NCBI GenBank assembly: GCA_024305745.1
Contig: JAHRBS010000014.1
Coordinates: forward strand, 1,805,501 to 1,869,500
DNA from: Polyporus tsugae
Lineage: Eukaryota; Basidiomycota; Agaricomycetes; Polyporales; Polyporaceae
Length of the DNA stretch: 64,000 bases
Direction: 5' to 3'
The notes beneath the pieces were generated by a model. That model saw only the letters and a list, made by a program, of their open reading frames with translations, was not told where the DNA came from and did not search any database. Below, piece after piece: positions 35,989 to 48,686 of this stretch (the stretch's first letter is position 1; every line of letters starts with the position of its first letter). The position numbers and the translations under genes were made by a program.

Positions 35989-36805
35989 TCCGCCCTACGT
36001 CCTGTCTGTGGATGGGCAGAGGCGCGGAGAAGGAGACGACGGTAAGAGAGAAAGTCAAGGCACTGCAAGACGCTGGGGCCATGGATGGAGGTGCGACGAG
36101 GGCGAGCCGACAGCGCTAGTCTTTGACAGTTGGCACTGGGCAGAGGCGGTGTACGATTGACACTGACATAACGCCCCATTTTCCTCTCACCGCCCCGCAG
36201 AGGACCCGCGCCTTCCTGTCGCGCCTTGCACCTCCTCCTTTGTACATGGAAACAATGCGTATACAATCACCGAGACATCTAACAAAAGGTTATGCCGCAG
36301 GTTCAATGTGCGGAGGTGATTAATGGCCCAGCTGCGGTTCTGGGCGGGATGCATCACCTGCCAGGCTGTCGGCTGCCAACGCCACATTCTCATAATTGAG
36401 TCTAAAAACAAATATCGTGCACCCTCTTTGACAAAGCGATACCAAACATCCAACGAACGTGATGTGTATATTGTCGATCGCCCCACAAAGGAGCACAATT
36501 GCAAGACAGTCAAACCTATTAAGTAGTTAGCGATGGGGTGGGGGGAAGACTACATGGGCGGGTAAGCATCACATCATCCACATTACTACAACTAACTGAG
36601 TAACCCTCCGAGGCACAACCATAGATCATCAGCACGAGCTGGGAAGGCAAACAACGGTAGCAGGGGAGCATACGATATAAAAGGAACGAACGTCCGAGGA
36701 CCTCGGGACTGAGCAGATGGTCAGAGATTCAAGAGAACAGATGGGACGCGACAGTGACAGTGAACAGTGACATAGGGTATCATCCGATGTGCAAAGCAAT
36801 CCGCT
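35989..36805. other. Intergenic, no gene seen
   Basis: Holds the upstream region of the membrane-protein gene and the 3' flank of the Msb1-like gene. No supported ORF. Confidence 0.45.
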
Positions 36806-39800
36806 AAAACACGTCTATGCTTCCACGCGCGGCAGGTCCATGAGGTATACGGGCGACGTCTACTGACTCTCTAGAGACAAAGCCAGTGTAAGTCGACGCA
36901 AATTCAGAGTGCGAGAGCGCGGCGGCCTACCTTCAGTGGCGGCAGGCTTTTCTTCAGTATCGCGGGGTTCAGTAGTAATTCTGTTCTCGTGCTTCTCGAC
37001 AACCTCTGTGGGCTCTGTCGTCGTTTCAGCAGGAGCGGCGGACTCTTCGGGTGTAGTAGCCTCGGAAGCTATCGTGGTATCTATTAGACAAGCGGGCTTT
37101 AAACAAAAACACAGCGTTGCACGTACCGGCAGTTTCCTCGGCAACAACGGGCTCACCAACTGGCACAGGCGCAGATTCCTCCACAGGGGCGGTTTCTTCA
37201 AGGGGGGCATGGAGAGACTCAACCGACGCAGACTTTGGCACGGCGGGCTCCTCTGCGATCTTGGGGACGAGAGCAGCAGCCGCAGGAGCTTCTTCAACTG
37301 CAGGAGCGTCCTCAGCTACCGGAGTAGGTTCCTCTGCAACAGGTGCGGCCAATTCCTCGACGACAGGAGCAGCTACGGGCTCCTCGACAGCGGCAGGCTC
37401 CTCCGCAGGCGCAGGCTCAACTATGATATTGGCATGAGACACTCATTCAGCAAAACCACGCAGAGCAACGTACCTGCGGGCGCTTCCTCAACGGCAGGAG
37501 TCTCTTCCACCGGCCCAGGGACCTCGGGCTCGACGGGGACGGCGGGAGCTTCAGCTACGGGCACCTCCACAGGCGCAGGTTCAGCTACGACGTTCGTGTG
37601 AGCCACACAGTCAGAAGTCAAAAAATCACAAGTCATAACGTACTTGCATGCGCTTCCTCAACCGCTGGCTCTTCGACAGCAGCAGCGCTTTCCTCCTCGA
37701 CGGTGGCGACTGGTGCTTCCGGCTCAGCTGCTGGAGCGAAAGGCGCTTCAACGGCCGCAATCACGGGCTCAGGCTCTGGCGCAGCAGTAGGAGCAAGAGG
37801 TGCCTCAACCACAGCGGGCTCTTCGACAGCAGGTGCGCTCTCTTGGGCGGGCTGGGCGACTTCCTCGACAACAGGAGCGGAAGGTTCCTCGACAGGAGCT
37901 TCGGGAACGGCGGGCTTAGCGTCAGCGGGAGCGGATTCAGGTTCGACCAGAGCAGCAGGTGCGGGCTCAGCAGGTGCAGGTGCAGTTGCAGAAGGTTCAA
38001 CGGCGGCAGGTTCCTCGACAGCGTGTTCGACCGGGGCGGTCTCGACGACTGGCTTCTCGATGACTGGCTTCTCAACGACAGCAGACCCCTCTGGGACAAC
38101 GGGCACCTCCGCAATGACATGCTCTTCGACAGTGGGTTCCGGAGTAGCAGAAACGTCCGCGACGAGCGCGGTAGCTTCAGACGCGGGGACTGCCTCGGGC
38201 ACAACTGGCGCAGCAGGAGCCGCCTCGTCGGCCTTCTGCGAAATCTCCACAAGCGCGGCGGGCTCGCTCGTGGTCAACGCAACTTGCGGTCCAGGAGTTT
38301 CCCCGGCAAGGACGACAGGCTCAGGGGTGGGTGGAAGCGACTTGTCAGTGGATGCGGAGGTGTCCGCACGGACCTCGAGCTTATGCTCGAGGGCGGCATC
38401 ATCCGGCGCATCCTCGGCCTTGAGTGCCTCAACTGCAACAGGGGTAACCACGGCGGCGGCGGCGAGAACACTGACAACGGGAATGGCGGGGAAGTCCTCG
38501 GCGGTAGGCGTGACCGGGGACAGAGGAGCGGTCGGGGAGGGCGCTTCAGCAGCTGCAGGCGAAGGAACGTTAACGTCAGCGACCTTCGGCTCTTCAGCGG
38601 GCTTGGTCTCGGTGTCAGACGCCTTAGGGACAGATGCAGGTGCAGCCTCTTTCTTGGGCTCTTCCTTCTCGGGTACCACGGGCTTCTCCTCAGGCTTCTC
38701 CTCAACCTCGGGCAGGATCTCGCCGAGCTCGCTAATCTTGGCGGGCTTCTTCCGTGCAGCACTCTTCGGCTCAGACTTCGCCGTCGCACCGGTAACAGTG
38801 TGGCTCGCTGATGCGAAGAAGGTGAAGCGCTTCTTCGCAGCGGAGAACGTCGAGCTCCGCCGCGAGGACATCTCAGACCGTAAGGACGGCCGCGGCGATG
38901 CGGCGCGGGCGCGCGCACCGGTGGGCGACGCGGCGGACTCCTCGGTCGCGGTTTGGGGTGGAGGAGGGGGTGAAACGAAGCGCTGCTCGAGAACGAGCCA
39001 GCTGACTGGCTTTCCGTCATGCTCGACGCCAGGAATAGCCTTGAGCTGCGCGACGATAAAGTTCGGCCAGTCCGCAGCAATGGGATCGCGTAGTGCGTCG
39101 TGCCAGAAATCGACGAACGCCTCGTCGAGCTCGACCAGGCTGACGATCGTCGACTTCGACTTCGCGGGTTTAGGGGAAGGAGGAGCGGCAAGCTGTGTCA
39201 CACGCGTTGAGGGTACGGAGGACGGACTGTCCACCGAGGACCGCCGGTTCGAAGACTTGCTCTTCTTGTTGTCGGGAGGTGGGTTCGTGACTTCGACGTC
39301 CGCATCGAGCAACGTCTTGGCGAAGTCCTTGCCGAGCGTGCTCTCGCCGAAGCCACCTGTCGAGAAGTCCGACCAGTCCTTGGGAGAGGTGGGAGAAGTC
39401 GGCGACGTGGGGGAGACAGGGGTACGGTTTGCGCTGCCATTTACTTCCGCCTTGCCATTACCGTTGCCGTTGGTACGAGGCTGCGTAGGCGAGTTGAGCG
39501 AGCTAGAGCGTCTGCGAGAAGGACGAGGCACCCGGATGGTAGGTACAGTGGCACCTTGGCCATCGGATTCAGCAGGAACGAACGACAGCAGACGGGTAGT
39601 CTCGTCGGCGAAGATGCGCGACAGCGATGGGTAGCCGTCGACAGAGGCAAGAATCGGTTCTGCATCGTCCTTCGCCCGGGCAGCGGCACGGAGTGCATCC
39701 CAGATCCTCTGGTGTTGCGCGTCCGTCAGCTCGACATCGGACTTGAGGGCGTCAGAGACGATTCGGAGCGGATGGGGTTTCGGCTTCGCAGCCTTAGCAT

Positions 39801-41138
39801 TGGGGAGCTCGGTTTCCACACGCACAAACAGTGCGCTATATTGGCGGGTGGAGAAACGAGGTCGTGGCAGAAGATCGTCGTCGGCTGCTGGCGTGGAGTC
39901 TGCCGACGGACTTCTGCTGTGATAGGGGTAGCCCTTCACAAGTTCAGTCAGTCGTAGTGGCATCTTCCCGCGAAGCGTCTCGTCCCTGCAGACTATTCAG
40001 TAGTCATTTAATGAATGATGTCAGTGACCGTACCGGATATGAGCCAGGAACAGGTGCTCGAGAATGCGCCCGGCCCGTTCCCAACGCGCATAGAAGGTAT
40101 TCCAATCTTCCCCGTCCTCACTTCTCTTCACGGTGAGGAGCCAGAGGCCGAGGAACTTGGATAGCTTGCTGCCCGAGATGCTGTTGTGTTCAGCATGTGA
40201 CGCGAGCGAGGATACGATGTCGAGGGTGGCAACGAGCAACTGATGATGGGAAGGGGGTATTTGAGGAACAAGCGCAGTTGTGAACGCGTTCGACGGATAC
40301 GAAGAAGTGCGCTCTGCCTCCGCGAATGCTTGGTACCAGTTCCATTGACCAGATGTGCGCCCGAACGAGTCCCCTTCGAGGCGTAGGTGGCGGAGAGCCC
40401 AGCGGAGCACGGCAGCGATATCGTGAGGGGATCGGGTGTACTCCAGCTCGGTGGCAAAGTTGATGGTAGCAGAGGAAGGTGAAGGAGAGAGCGTGGATAT
40501 GGGGCTTTTGGGAGCCAAGGAGAGTATGAATAGCGAAATGAGCTTACGCTGCACTTCGGGGGAAGCAGAATACCAAAAGGGGTGCATGACACCAAGGGTC
40601 TCGAGGCCTGCATGTGCAACACGCACAAGATTGACAGGTCATTGCAAGGATCATGAAAGCAAACATGTGGTGACGCACCTCCATGGTCGACGATAGCCTG
40701 AGAACACGCCTTGATGAGCACCAAGGTCTCGAGAGGGGTCAATCGCCGCTCGCCGATGACGTTGTCGGGTAGCGTGCTCGTGTCGTTCGGATCCGCCTCG
40801 AACACGACACCGAGCGCGCGGCTACGCTGCTCCTTCGGCACGGGGAGGTTGAGGGTGAGGTGGGGTGCATCCTTCGCGGTTTTCCGCGTGTCTGGGGGAG
40901 GGGACACGGGGCGGGACCGGGGCCTGAAAAGCGAGAACCCACTGTCTTTCTCCTTGTCCTTCTCCCTGCCCCGCTCCTTGAGTTGCTGCGCTGAATCTGC
41001 AAAGTGTGCCGCAGACGGAGAGACCGTTGGGGAAACCGCTTCGAACCTGCCCTCGAGGAGCGATGAAGCTGAGTTGCGTTTGTTTGACGTTTCCTTGTCC
41101 TTCTTGCGGGGGAAAACCTTGGACAAGAAAGCAGCCAT
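36806..41138 (-). CDS. Msb1/Mug8-like RhoGAP-fold morphogenesis protein
   Basis: Large protein (over 1,300 residues) related to yeast Msb1 and fission yeast Mug8, proteins of cell polarity and Rho/Cdc42 signalling. It starts MAAFLSKVFPRKKDKETSNK at 41138. A Ser/Pro-rich segment leads to RRLTPLETLVLIKACSQAIV, an intron, and ETLGVMHPFWYSASPEVQRK, the conserved RhoGAP-like core (to about 40030). Exon 37643-39963 opens with KMPLRLTELVKGYPY, holds more of the domain (FVDFWHDALRDPIAADWPNF), then becomes disordered. From about residue 650 on it is a Pro/Ala/Glu/Val repeat (PAVEEAPA-type units). Three later exons continue the repeat, each bounded by similar phase-1 introns starting GTACGT. The last splice is ambiguous, with a stop at about 36860 or at 36806. 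Molecular role in this species is inference. Confidence 0.78.
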
Positions 41139-41713
41139 GGTGCGAAAGAAACCGGTGGACCTGACGTCCGTCGTGGTGGGCGAGCGACGAGATGGGGGAG
41201 AGTGAAGCAAGTTTGGGTGTCCCGACGTCGTCGCTCACGGCGAAGCGACGCTTGAGTCCTGTCAGCGACCATCCGCTTCCGCATTTGGTATAAAGCCACA
41301 CTTAAGGTTATGGTTCCAGATAAAAACTCGGTGTTCCTCTCCCTAGTGTCTGCTGAATATCTCTCTGACAGTGTGTATTTACCTGAGAGAAATCTGCTCC
41401 GAATTATGCCAACCAATTTCTTCATCGCCAACCAGACCATTAATTAGCACAACAGTGAAAGTGATCCGATGATTGCACATGTTTATCAATAGCTTCTGAT
41501 CCTAATACGAACAAACAAACATATGGCGCGCGGCTCCGCTCAAATTGGAAGTGCCGCACTAGTGCCTGGGCAAGGAGCGTTTTCGAATTATTAAGACGTA
41601 TGTATAATAAGTACATCTGAATGTGTACCGTAGGTCCGCAACTTCGTTCTCCAGTCCCATAAATTATGACTAAAGTAAGGTACGACCCCGTAGTAAGACC
41701 ATACACACACCGC
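41139..41713. other. Intergenic, no gene seen
   Basis: AT-rich spacer between the start of the Msb1-like gene and the end of the phospholipase B gene. No supported ORF. Confidence 0.45.
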
Positions 41714-43923
41714 TCAACTCCAACAGTACCTCGCAAAGCAACTCTCACATACCCCTTCCCTCTGGATGCCTACCTTGCGTCTCGAGCGGTCCACAACAGC
41801 GCAGGCCAAGCATGCAGGCCACTGGGGGTCCTTCTCGAGCCCTCCCCGGGTCGCCACCGGTATTCCCTGCGTCGCGATGTCGAACGTCTGGTCGAACATT
41901 GCCTGGACCTCGCTGCTCGGGTACTGGAGCTGGTCCGTCGATGTGTTCGTCACCGGAGCCTGCCCGAGGGGCGCGCCGCCGTTGGCGATGTAGATGACGA
42001 GCGGCTCCCCACTCGACTCTGTACTACGGCACCCGAAGAACGTCGGCCGACGCGTGAGGTTTTGCGCGAGGAAGTCGGCTGACGTCGTCGGCACGGGCGG
42101 GAAGGCGTAGGTTCCAGGGAAGCGCTTCGCGCGGTCTTGCGTGGCCTGTGAGCGGACATGAAAATGAGACGTTATGAACGGACAAATCGGAGAGATGGAC
42201 GAGATGACGCACGATGAGAGAGAGGCCCGCAGCAAAGTGATCCGCCGTGTCCGAGGGCTGAAAACCGAGGGGTCATGTCGGGACATGGTCATGAGATGCT
42301 TCAATGTCGGTAAAACCCTGGGTACACACCGCATCGATGGCAAGAATCGTGTCGACGCCGCGTGCCTTCACGAGCAGGGGCTGGAACGGCGTGGTCTCAC
42401 CGTCTTCCCCTCCGTCGACCAAGGCCAGCAATTGCTGGTCCGAGTCGGGGAACGTGGCACTCGACACGCCGAAGAAGGGGTTCGGGATCTCCGCAGAGTC
42501 GAAGCGGATGTCTTTCTGGGGGAGTGCCTGTTGCAAAGCACCTATGATAGGACCGATCGAGGAGGCCGCTAGCGCTGCGGCCTGCCACGCCATTCCACAG
42601 GGTGTCAGCATCGCTACCGCAAAGGATGATGATAGCAGACGAGGGCTCACCGAAACGTTGAATCCATTAAACAAATTAGAAGAAATACCCTCGATGAAGG
42701 AAAGCTGGTCGAAGCCGGTCGCGCACACGCTGCTGTTCGGTGAGCCCAGGAACTTGGTAGGAGTGAAGGCTCCCAACGAGGGATCGAACGATCCGGTTTC
42801 GACTGCAATGTACATGTTAGCCAAGTAAGCCCGAGTAGGGTGACGTTCGTTCGCTCACATGCGGTGAATTCATAAATAGGATTAGTCAAGGGCACGATAT
42901 CTCCGGCTTCAGTTGCTACGCTGCCGTTTGTGCGGCTGGCCAGGGAGTCGGCAACGACGATGGGGAACGGCAGCGCGTGGCTTGAGAACGAAGACCTAGT
43001 TTGTACGCAACAACAGCGTCAGCAACTTCCGTGATACCAACGCGCACGTTCTATGTCCGCGCGGCCTCCGTCGAGGCATGAGGCAAGAAGAACACAACGC
43101 ACACGCTCGCAATCGACGAGAAGGTCAGCCCCGCACCGTGCGTGAGAGAGGGGTCGAGTAAGTCCGCCGCAGTCGTCCCGTTCGCGAAGTGCCTCGCAAG
43201 CGCGCGGGCCCACACATCTGTGAAGGTAACGGGGAAGCCCTTGACGAACTTGAGCGCGACCTCTTGCAGGAGCTCCCCGACGAACGCCATGGTGACATTT
43301 GCGTTCGTGCCCCCCACCTGGAGCAGGTCGGTCTCGGTGAGCCACCCGCCAAACGCGTTCCCGGAGGGCACGCTCGGAGGCCCAAAGACGAGCTCCGGGA
43401 GCATGGGAAAGTCAGCCTGCGCGAACGAAGACACGAGCCAGGAGCCCCCCGAGAGGCCGGAGAGGTACGTCGCGGCCTGCAGCAGACCCCCGGTGCCCGC
43501 GCCCACTGATGTCTTGTTGCGCCCGTCGAGCGCGTTGAGGACACCTGCGCCGAAGATGGCCGCGCGATACCCGCCGCCGCTGGTCGCGATCCCCAGGTTG
43601 GGCAGTGCGTCCTTCCCCCGCAGCCCCGTGAGGAGTTCGTCGACGTAGCACGGGAGCGCGACGCCGGTGTGCAGCTGTACGCTGATCAGATACTTCCGCC
43701 ACGCGTCCGGGGTGACATTGGATCGCCGTGCGGATACGTATTGCGCCTCCTCGGCATTGAGGGATTGCTTGCTCGCGTTGGAGCCCACCTGACGGAGAAG
43801 GGAGGTACCGGGAGGGCAGGTCTGTAATGTCGGTGCGTAGGAGACGGCAGCAGCGGATTGAGCTACGACCCCCAGGGAGACGGAGGCCAGATACAGGAAG
43901 AGAGAGACGGGAGTTAAGCGCAT
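41714..43923 (-). CDS. PLB: Secreted phospholipase B (lysophospholipase)
   Basis: Hydrolyses acyl esters of phospholipids and lysophospholipids (EC 3.1.1.5); expected to be secreted or wall-bound. The start MRLTPVSLFLYLASVSLGVV is a signal peptide. Several N-x-S/T sites suggest glycosylation. Family motifs are complete: oxyanion loop SGGGYRA (residues 115-121), nucleophile elbow SGLSGGSW (Ser158) and, after introns, the catalytic Asp in DGGEDGE (about 42410). Exon 1 ends at 43103 (FSSIASV). SSFSSHALPFPIVVADSLAS follows, then an intron and FETGSFDPSLGAFTPTKFLG. The last exon has FGCRS, VIYIANGGAP and a Cys-rich end, CLACAV...CESCFARYCWS, as in fungal PLBs. No GPI-anchor signal is visible after the Cys-rich end. 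At least five exons. Confidence 0.9.
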
Positions 43924-46005
43924 GATAAGGGACGACTAGATCTCCCTGTATGAGTCCGTCAGCCTGGGGGTCCGTGGGTGGGCGGAATGCGAGGAGTAAA
44001 ACTCAGGTTCAAGATGTACTTATATGCACTGCAAGTATGGACTGAATTGGTGGCTGGGCGCTAACCGGATGACACAGGAACAGTGCCGCATGCTGCTGCA
44101 TGGCTTCGCGCATCGCGACTCGGATCTGGTGTCAGTGTCGGGGAGACCGGCGCACTGATTGGCCGTGGTCAAAAGATGCGAGAAGATGCGGCAGTTGCGA
44201 GAATCATAATAGTCGCGATCTCACATAGATCCACCCACGCACCAGGATGATTCACATACAGTATGTATTCGTTTGTCATCACGGTTTGGTTTGCACCGGA
44301 GAACGCGCCGGACAGGCAGAAATTAGAATTGACTGTCGTTGCGGAAATGCGTTTCGCTCGAGGTCCCGAAAAACTTCTGGAATCCTGTTCCCTTATAAAC
44401 TGGCAGCGTTTCTTGCAAGTAAGTTGAAGTCTGTAGTAAGTGGCCAATTGTAAGCGAAGGCTGTGATTTGATTGTTCCGCCGTGATCAAAACAACAAAGA
44501 TCGCACCAGGTAAGTGGCACAGCTTCCAAGGTCTCAGCATACGCAAACGTACCGTGGCTGCGTGGCTGCAGAGCTAGCAAAGTTGTGAAGAACCTGCAGA
44601 CCGACCGATTGGGGATGACTATATACATTCGATAAATGTCGGAGCAATAGGTGACTGGGATGGGCTCACGAGAAGGGATATTTGGGTCGCCCGAGGGCCG
44701 GACGGCCTGGAGTGAACAGAAGGTCATTTAAGCTACATACTCAAGGATACTCACCTGGATGAAAGCCCTTATTCGCAGTGGTACGTAGCAGGCACAGAGC
44801 TCTTAAAGGTGTGCCTTTCCCGTGCTTGGGAATCCTTGCGGCCCAGTGTAGTGTGATGACGTCGCCATGGCTGTAAGTTACAGTCCAAACATACACCAAG
44901 GGGACAAGGCTCTAACTCTGCTGGTTGCAGTTGCTGTAAAGCATTTGCGCTGGATCCCCGCTATGCGGCCATCGGAGGCGGAGTCGTGTTTCGACAGCCT
45001 GTTTCGACCTCATGCTGTGTTCGAGATGGGGCACGCTGTAGCGCCGACAACATATAGCTACGAAGTGCAGGACTTACAACCGTGTCTAGAATTGGTTTCA
45101 ACGGCATATAGGCGTATGCTCGGCGTTTGGTGCACGGTGGGGAAGAAGAGTGGACGTACGTCGCAAACCAGGACCGCGCTTATGCCCACTCCCTTTGATT
45201 AATGATTAGGCGCCGCGCGATGTCGATTCTCCGACAGTCTATCGCTTGTCCCGAGACTGAAATGCTAGACCTTGGTCATTCACCATCACCCGCGGCCTGT
45301 CTGGGTCTCTCGCTCATTCCAGTCCCCAGTACCCTGGATAACATCTGTCTCCAGGCTCCAGCAAACTCCCGCTGCGATGCCTCGGCCCTCCAGGAGACAT
45401 CCCTCGCGGCCTTCATTCAGCCCTACATATACAGCATAAAATTTCGCGGTAACCCTTAGTGGACCACTACTTGGCATTCAAATGAGCGATACTTGATGGG
45501 TTCCCTTCAAACATCCCAATACGCTTGGACTGGGAGGCGTTACAGAGGAAGGAAGCTTGAACCAACAGTACGTCATATGTCTTTGTCCTGCCGCCTCCCT
45601 TCATCTTCGTTCTTATTGCGAATTTCTTTCATTGTGGGGTACCTGTATGCGATGTTTGAGAGTACGAATCTAGGCCTCTTGGTGGAGATTCAGAATATGG
45701 TGTCCTCTTCCTTCGCTCCTCTCGTCTACAATCCGAGGGCCAAAAAATTTTCGGATGTTTGTAGAAAGTTTTATCTGCCCACTTTGCCTCTTTCTGAATG
45801 ATTGGACACAAAACCCTTGCCATTCACGCAATTCTTTGATTCCTGACCTTTCAAGGTTGTTTCGATTATGGGATTTCGATGACATCGTTCCGTATTTTTG
45901 ACTACTCATGAGGATTGGACACCTGTATTGCACCTCGAGAGACTCGCAGGCATCTGATGCCCGCTAGGCACGGTGTATCTCATCGCCCGATGTCAGCAAC
46001 CCGCC
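43924..46005. other. Gene-poor 2-kb stretch
   Basis: Only short ORFs (up to 134 codons) on both strands, none recognisable. It contains the upstream region of the phospholipase B gene. Confidence 0.4.
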
Positions 46006-46200
46006 ACCTGTCTGTTCGTTGGGGCGGGGTCTCGGCGCTACCAAGGGCACCTGCAGTGTTTTGTCGGATTTGCAACCTTGATGAAGGTCTTCAGACACCT
46101 CGCCATGCTGCAGCCGATCGTGGTAGACCTTTGCGTGACCTCCACACACGCGGTGGAAGCAAGGAGGGTGGCGTTCATTACCAGGCACAGACTCCAGTAG
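46006..46200 (+). pseudogene. Relic of an F-box-like gene C-terminus
   Basis: A frame open from 45973 contains FRHLAMLQPIVVDLCVTST. It aligns without gaps over 50 residues (46006-46155) with the C-terminus of the gene 1.5 kb downstream (FQCHLLAVLEPITLHLCVSD in 46715-48054). The W-x-P-x-W motif has been lost (VGAGS in its place) and nothing upstream resembles the rest of the gene. It is best read as a decayed fragment of a neighbouring duplicate. Confidence 0.45.
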
Positions 46201-46714
46201 GATGGAGCGCCCGGGGACATTGGGTAGACTGTTTGGTGAAAGGGCTGCGCTTAAAGCCTGAAGGGTATTGGAAGTCTGCATCCAGCCCTAGCCCTACTCA
46301 TACCTCATCTCACTTGTTTAGTTGTATCCCGGCCTTATCGCATAGTCAGAGCTGCTTATGCCGGATCTTTGTACCGAAATGGTGTGGATCTGATATCTGG
46401 TAGTTAGTGCAATCGCTATCCGTTCTTGTTCACTTGCTTCTAGTATAGGTATCTGACATACACACGTACAGATCGCAAGAACGCTTCGTAGAAGGCACAC
46501 TATTCGGTATTCCGAAAAGAGTAGGAGCCCAAATGCGTTGTACGTTCAAATAGCCGAGCGGCATGCGCCGGCCTGAAGGGACTTACTTCCGCGTCTGTTT
46601 CGATTGCGCTCTTTCCTTCTCAACCACTATCCAGTTATCTAGCAGAGGACACTTTCCACTGCCTGCGATAGAGCGCGACGCACTCTCCTCTCCTCCCCCA
46701 TATGCCTTTTAGCC
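46201..46714. other. Intergenic, upstream region of F-box-like gene
   Basis: No supported gene. A CT-rich tract (ctctcctctcctccccca, about 46682-46700) sits just before the ATG at 46715, typical of fungal core promoters. Confidence 0.4.
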
Positions 46715-48054
46715 ATGCCACGCGAGCCACATATTCATGGACGCGCGTTCGTTGATGCAAAAGCAGCAATAGAGGAATTGCTGTGGCTTCACCGCGTAAG
46801 TCAGCTGCATGATCCTATAATACGTGTTCTCAAAGTACTTCTCGTTCAGGAGGAGAAGCGAAAGCAGCAACTCAAGGGAAACAAAGACGTGTCGCTACAA
46901 CGCCAACCACAATCCAACCCAGGAACTCCGCCGCGGGACAACGTTAATGTCGCCACGCCCTCCGTCCAACATTCGACCGGGCTCTTCAGCCTTCCATCTG
47001 AGCTCAAAGACAAGTTGTGTGTGAGCGTCGCCGACGAGGCAGCTCTCGCCATGCTCGCACAGACGTGCAAGTTCATGTCGACCTTCGTCGAGGAGTTCCG
47101 CTTCGCGAACGTCGTGAAAGTACTCTCGCCCCGCGGTCTCGCGTCCTTCCGTGCGTGCCTCTCAAACGGCCTCTCAGATCGGTTTGGGAGGACACGCACA
47201 GAGAAGGTACAGAGCCTCATGCTGCGTTGGACGGCGGGGCTACCGACCACACCGAGCACCGCGGCAGACCTCGAGTGGGTGCTCGCGCGCCTCCCGGACG
47301 TCCGGGCTCTCCGCATCGAGATACCGACGCTCCATCCCGTCGACTCGCAGGGACACTACCATCTCATCCCGTCTATCTCGATGGGAAGTCACCCTGCGCT
47401 CCGGACCTTCCGCACGACCGCCTCTTTCGCGAGGTGCCTTGGGGGTCCCGTCCCGTCTCTGACCTGCCTCACGCTGGACATGGTCCGCGGGAGCATGGAC
47501 GTGGGCGTGTATAGCGTTATCTCAGCCCTGTTCGGCTCGACGCTGCGACGCTTTCGCGTGCTCCGCTACTTCGCTCGGGTGTACAGTTGCCAGTCGCCCG
47601 CCCGGATCTGCGCCGCGCTTCAAATGCATCGGCTGGAGTACTTGGAAGTCCGAGATACCGCGTTGATGGTGCGTCCATTCCCCCTGCACATACACAGTTC
47701 GGGACGGGAGTGTAACTGATTCATGCCGAGTAGGATGACACGGGCCTGCTAGGGGTCGACACCCCAGCAGAGGGAATGCTGGTGGCGGCGACGATACACC
47801 TCCCCGCGCTCGAGACGCTTGTCTGGGCACCCGCGTGGAGGTCTGCGTACTTCGACAGGATACGCGACTTCGAGTGGGCTTTTCGCCGGTTCCAGTGCCA
47901 CCTCCTCGCGGTGCTGGAGCCTATTACCCTGCACCTGTGCGTGAGCGACACTCGGGCGCTGATGTCATTCAGCGAGGAGGGACGAGCGTGGTATGTTTCG
48001 GAGGAATTGGTGGATGTGGATCGAGACGAGTGGAAGAACGACTCTCGAGCATGA
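46715..48054 (+). CDS. F-box protein with W-x-P-x-W module
   Basis: Exons 46715-46795, 46850-47668 and 47734-48054 join in phase 0 to give about 406 residues. The first intron (54 bp, GTAAGT...TTCAG) is also open in frame, so it could be read through without a stop. The F-box begins FSLPSELKDKLCVSVADEAA and continues LAMLAQTCKFMSTFVEEFRF (about residues 75-115 of the spliced form). LRR-like strands follow (VQSLMLRWTAG, VRALRIEIPTL, LTCLTLDMVRG). The C-terminus has RLEYLEVRDTALM, the phase-0 intron 47669-47733, LPALETLVWAPAWRSAYFD, EPITLHLCVSDTRAL and DRDEWKNDSRA at the end. The gene at 25407-26584 is the closest match in this window. Expected to be an SCF substrate adaptor; substrate unknown. 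Confidence 0.8.
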
Positions 48055-48686
48055 CGTCGCTTCAAACGTGGGATCTGTTGTACCAACTAGCGATGTATGC
48101 TGTCTAAATGTGTTGTATTCGTGCTATATCTGTGCTGTCCAAACTGCTGTATTACTGATATGCTATAACGTACTGTATGCTATCCGAACACTGCCTTCCC
48201 TCTTGTACCAGTCGGCTACGTATACGTACTATAGCTACCCACACACGGACCGCCACCACGGTCGCGTCAATCTGGCAGCTTGTATGCGTCCCCTTGAGCG
48301 CCACTATATCCGTGGTGGTCGTGCGACACGGCGCGAGCCTTACTATCATCCTGCGGGGCGGCTTTAGCTAGAGCATGTATATGAGCTAGATGTCTACCGC
48401 ACTTGTGGGCTTTTCTTATTGCTTCTTTGTGTGGGTACCAGTCATGTCTGCCTTTCACGCTTAGGTGGATACTTTTTACTCTGACAAATGGTATCGCTTT
48501 GGTACATCCCCGGCGGCATGCTTTGTTCATCTCGTGCTTTAGCATGTACGCAGTCGGGTGCTTGACCAACCGACTTTCATTTAAAAGGGACCAAAGTCTG
48601 CACATGTCCTTTTTCCTTCACTCTCAACTCTATCATCGAACGGCAGTTACACGAACAGAGTGGCTCCCCCCAAACGACAACCAAGT
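48055..48686. other. Intergenic, no gene seen
   Basis: Spacer between two same-strand F-box-like genes; AT-rich, no supported ORF. Confidence 0.45.

Noticed and set aside
37598..39634. 678-codon plus-strand ORF rich in Ser, Gly, Ala and Thr
   Set aside because: It lies exactly antisense to the Pro/Ala/Glu/Val repeat of the Msb1-like gene. GC-rich biased codons on one strand leave the opposite strand free of stops; there is no domain, and the minus-strand frame has conserved motifs and sensible introns.
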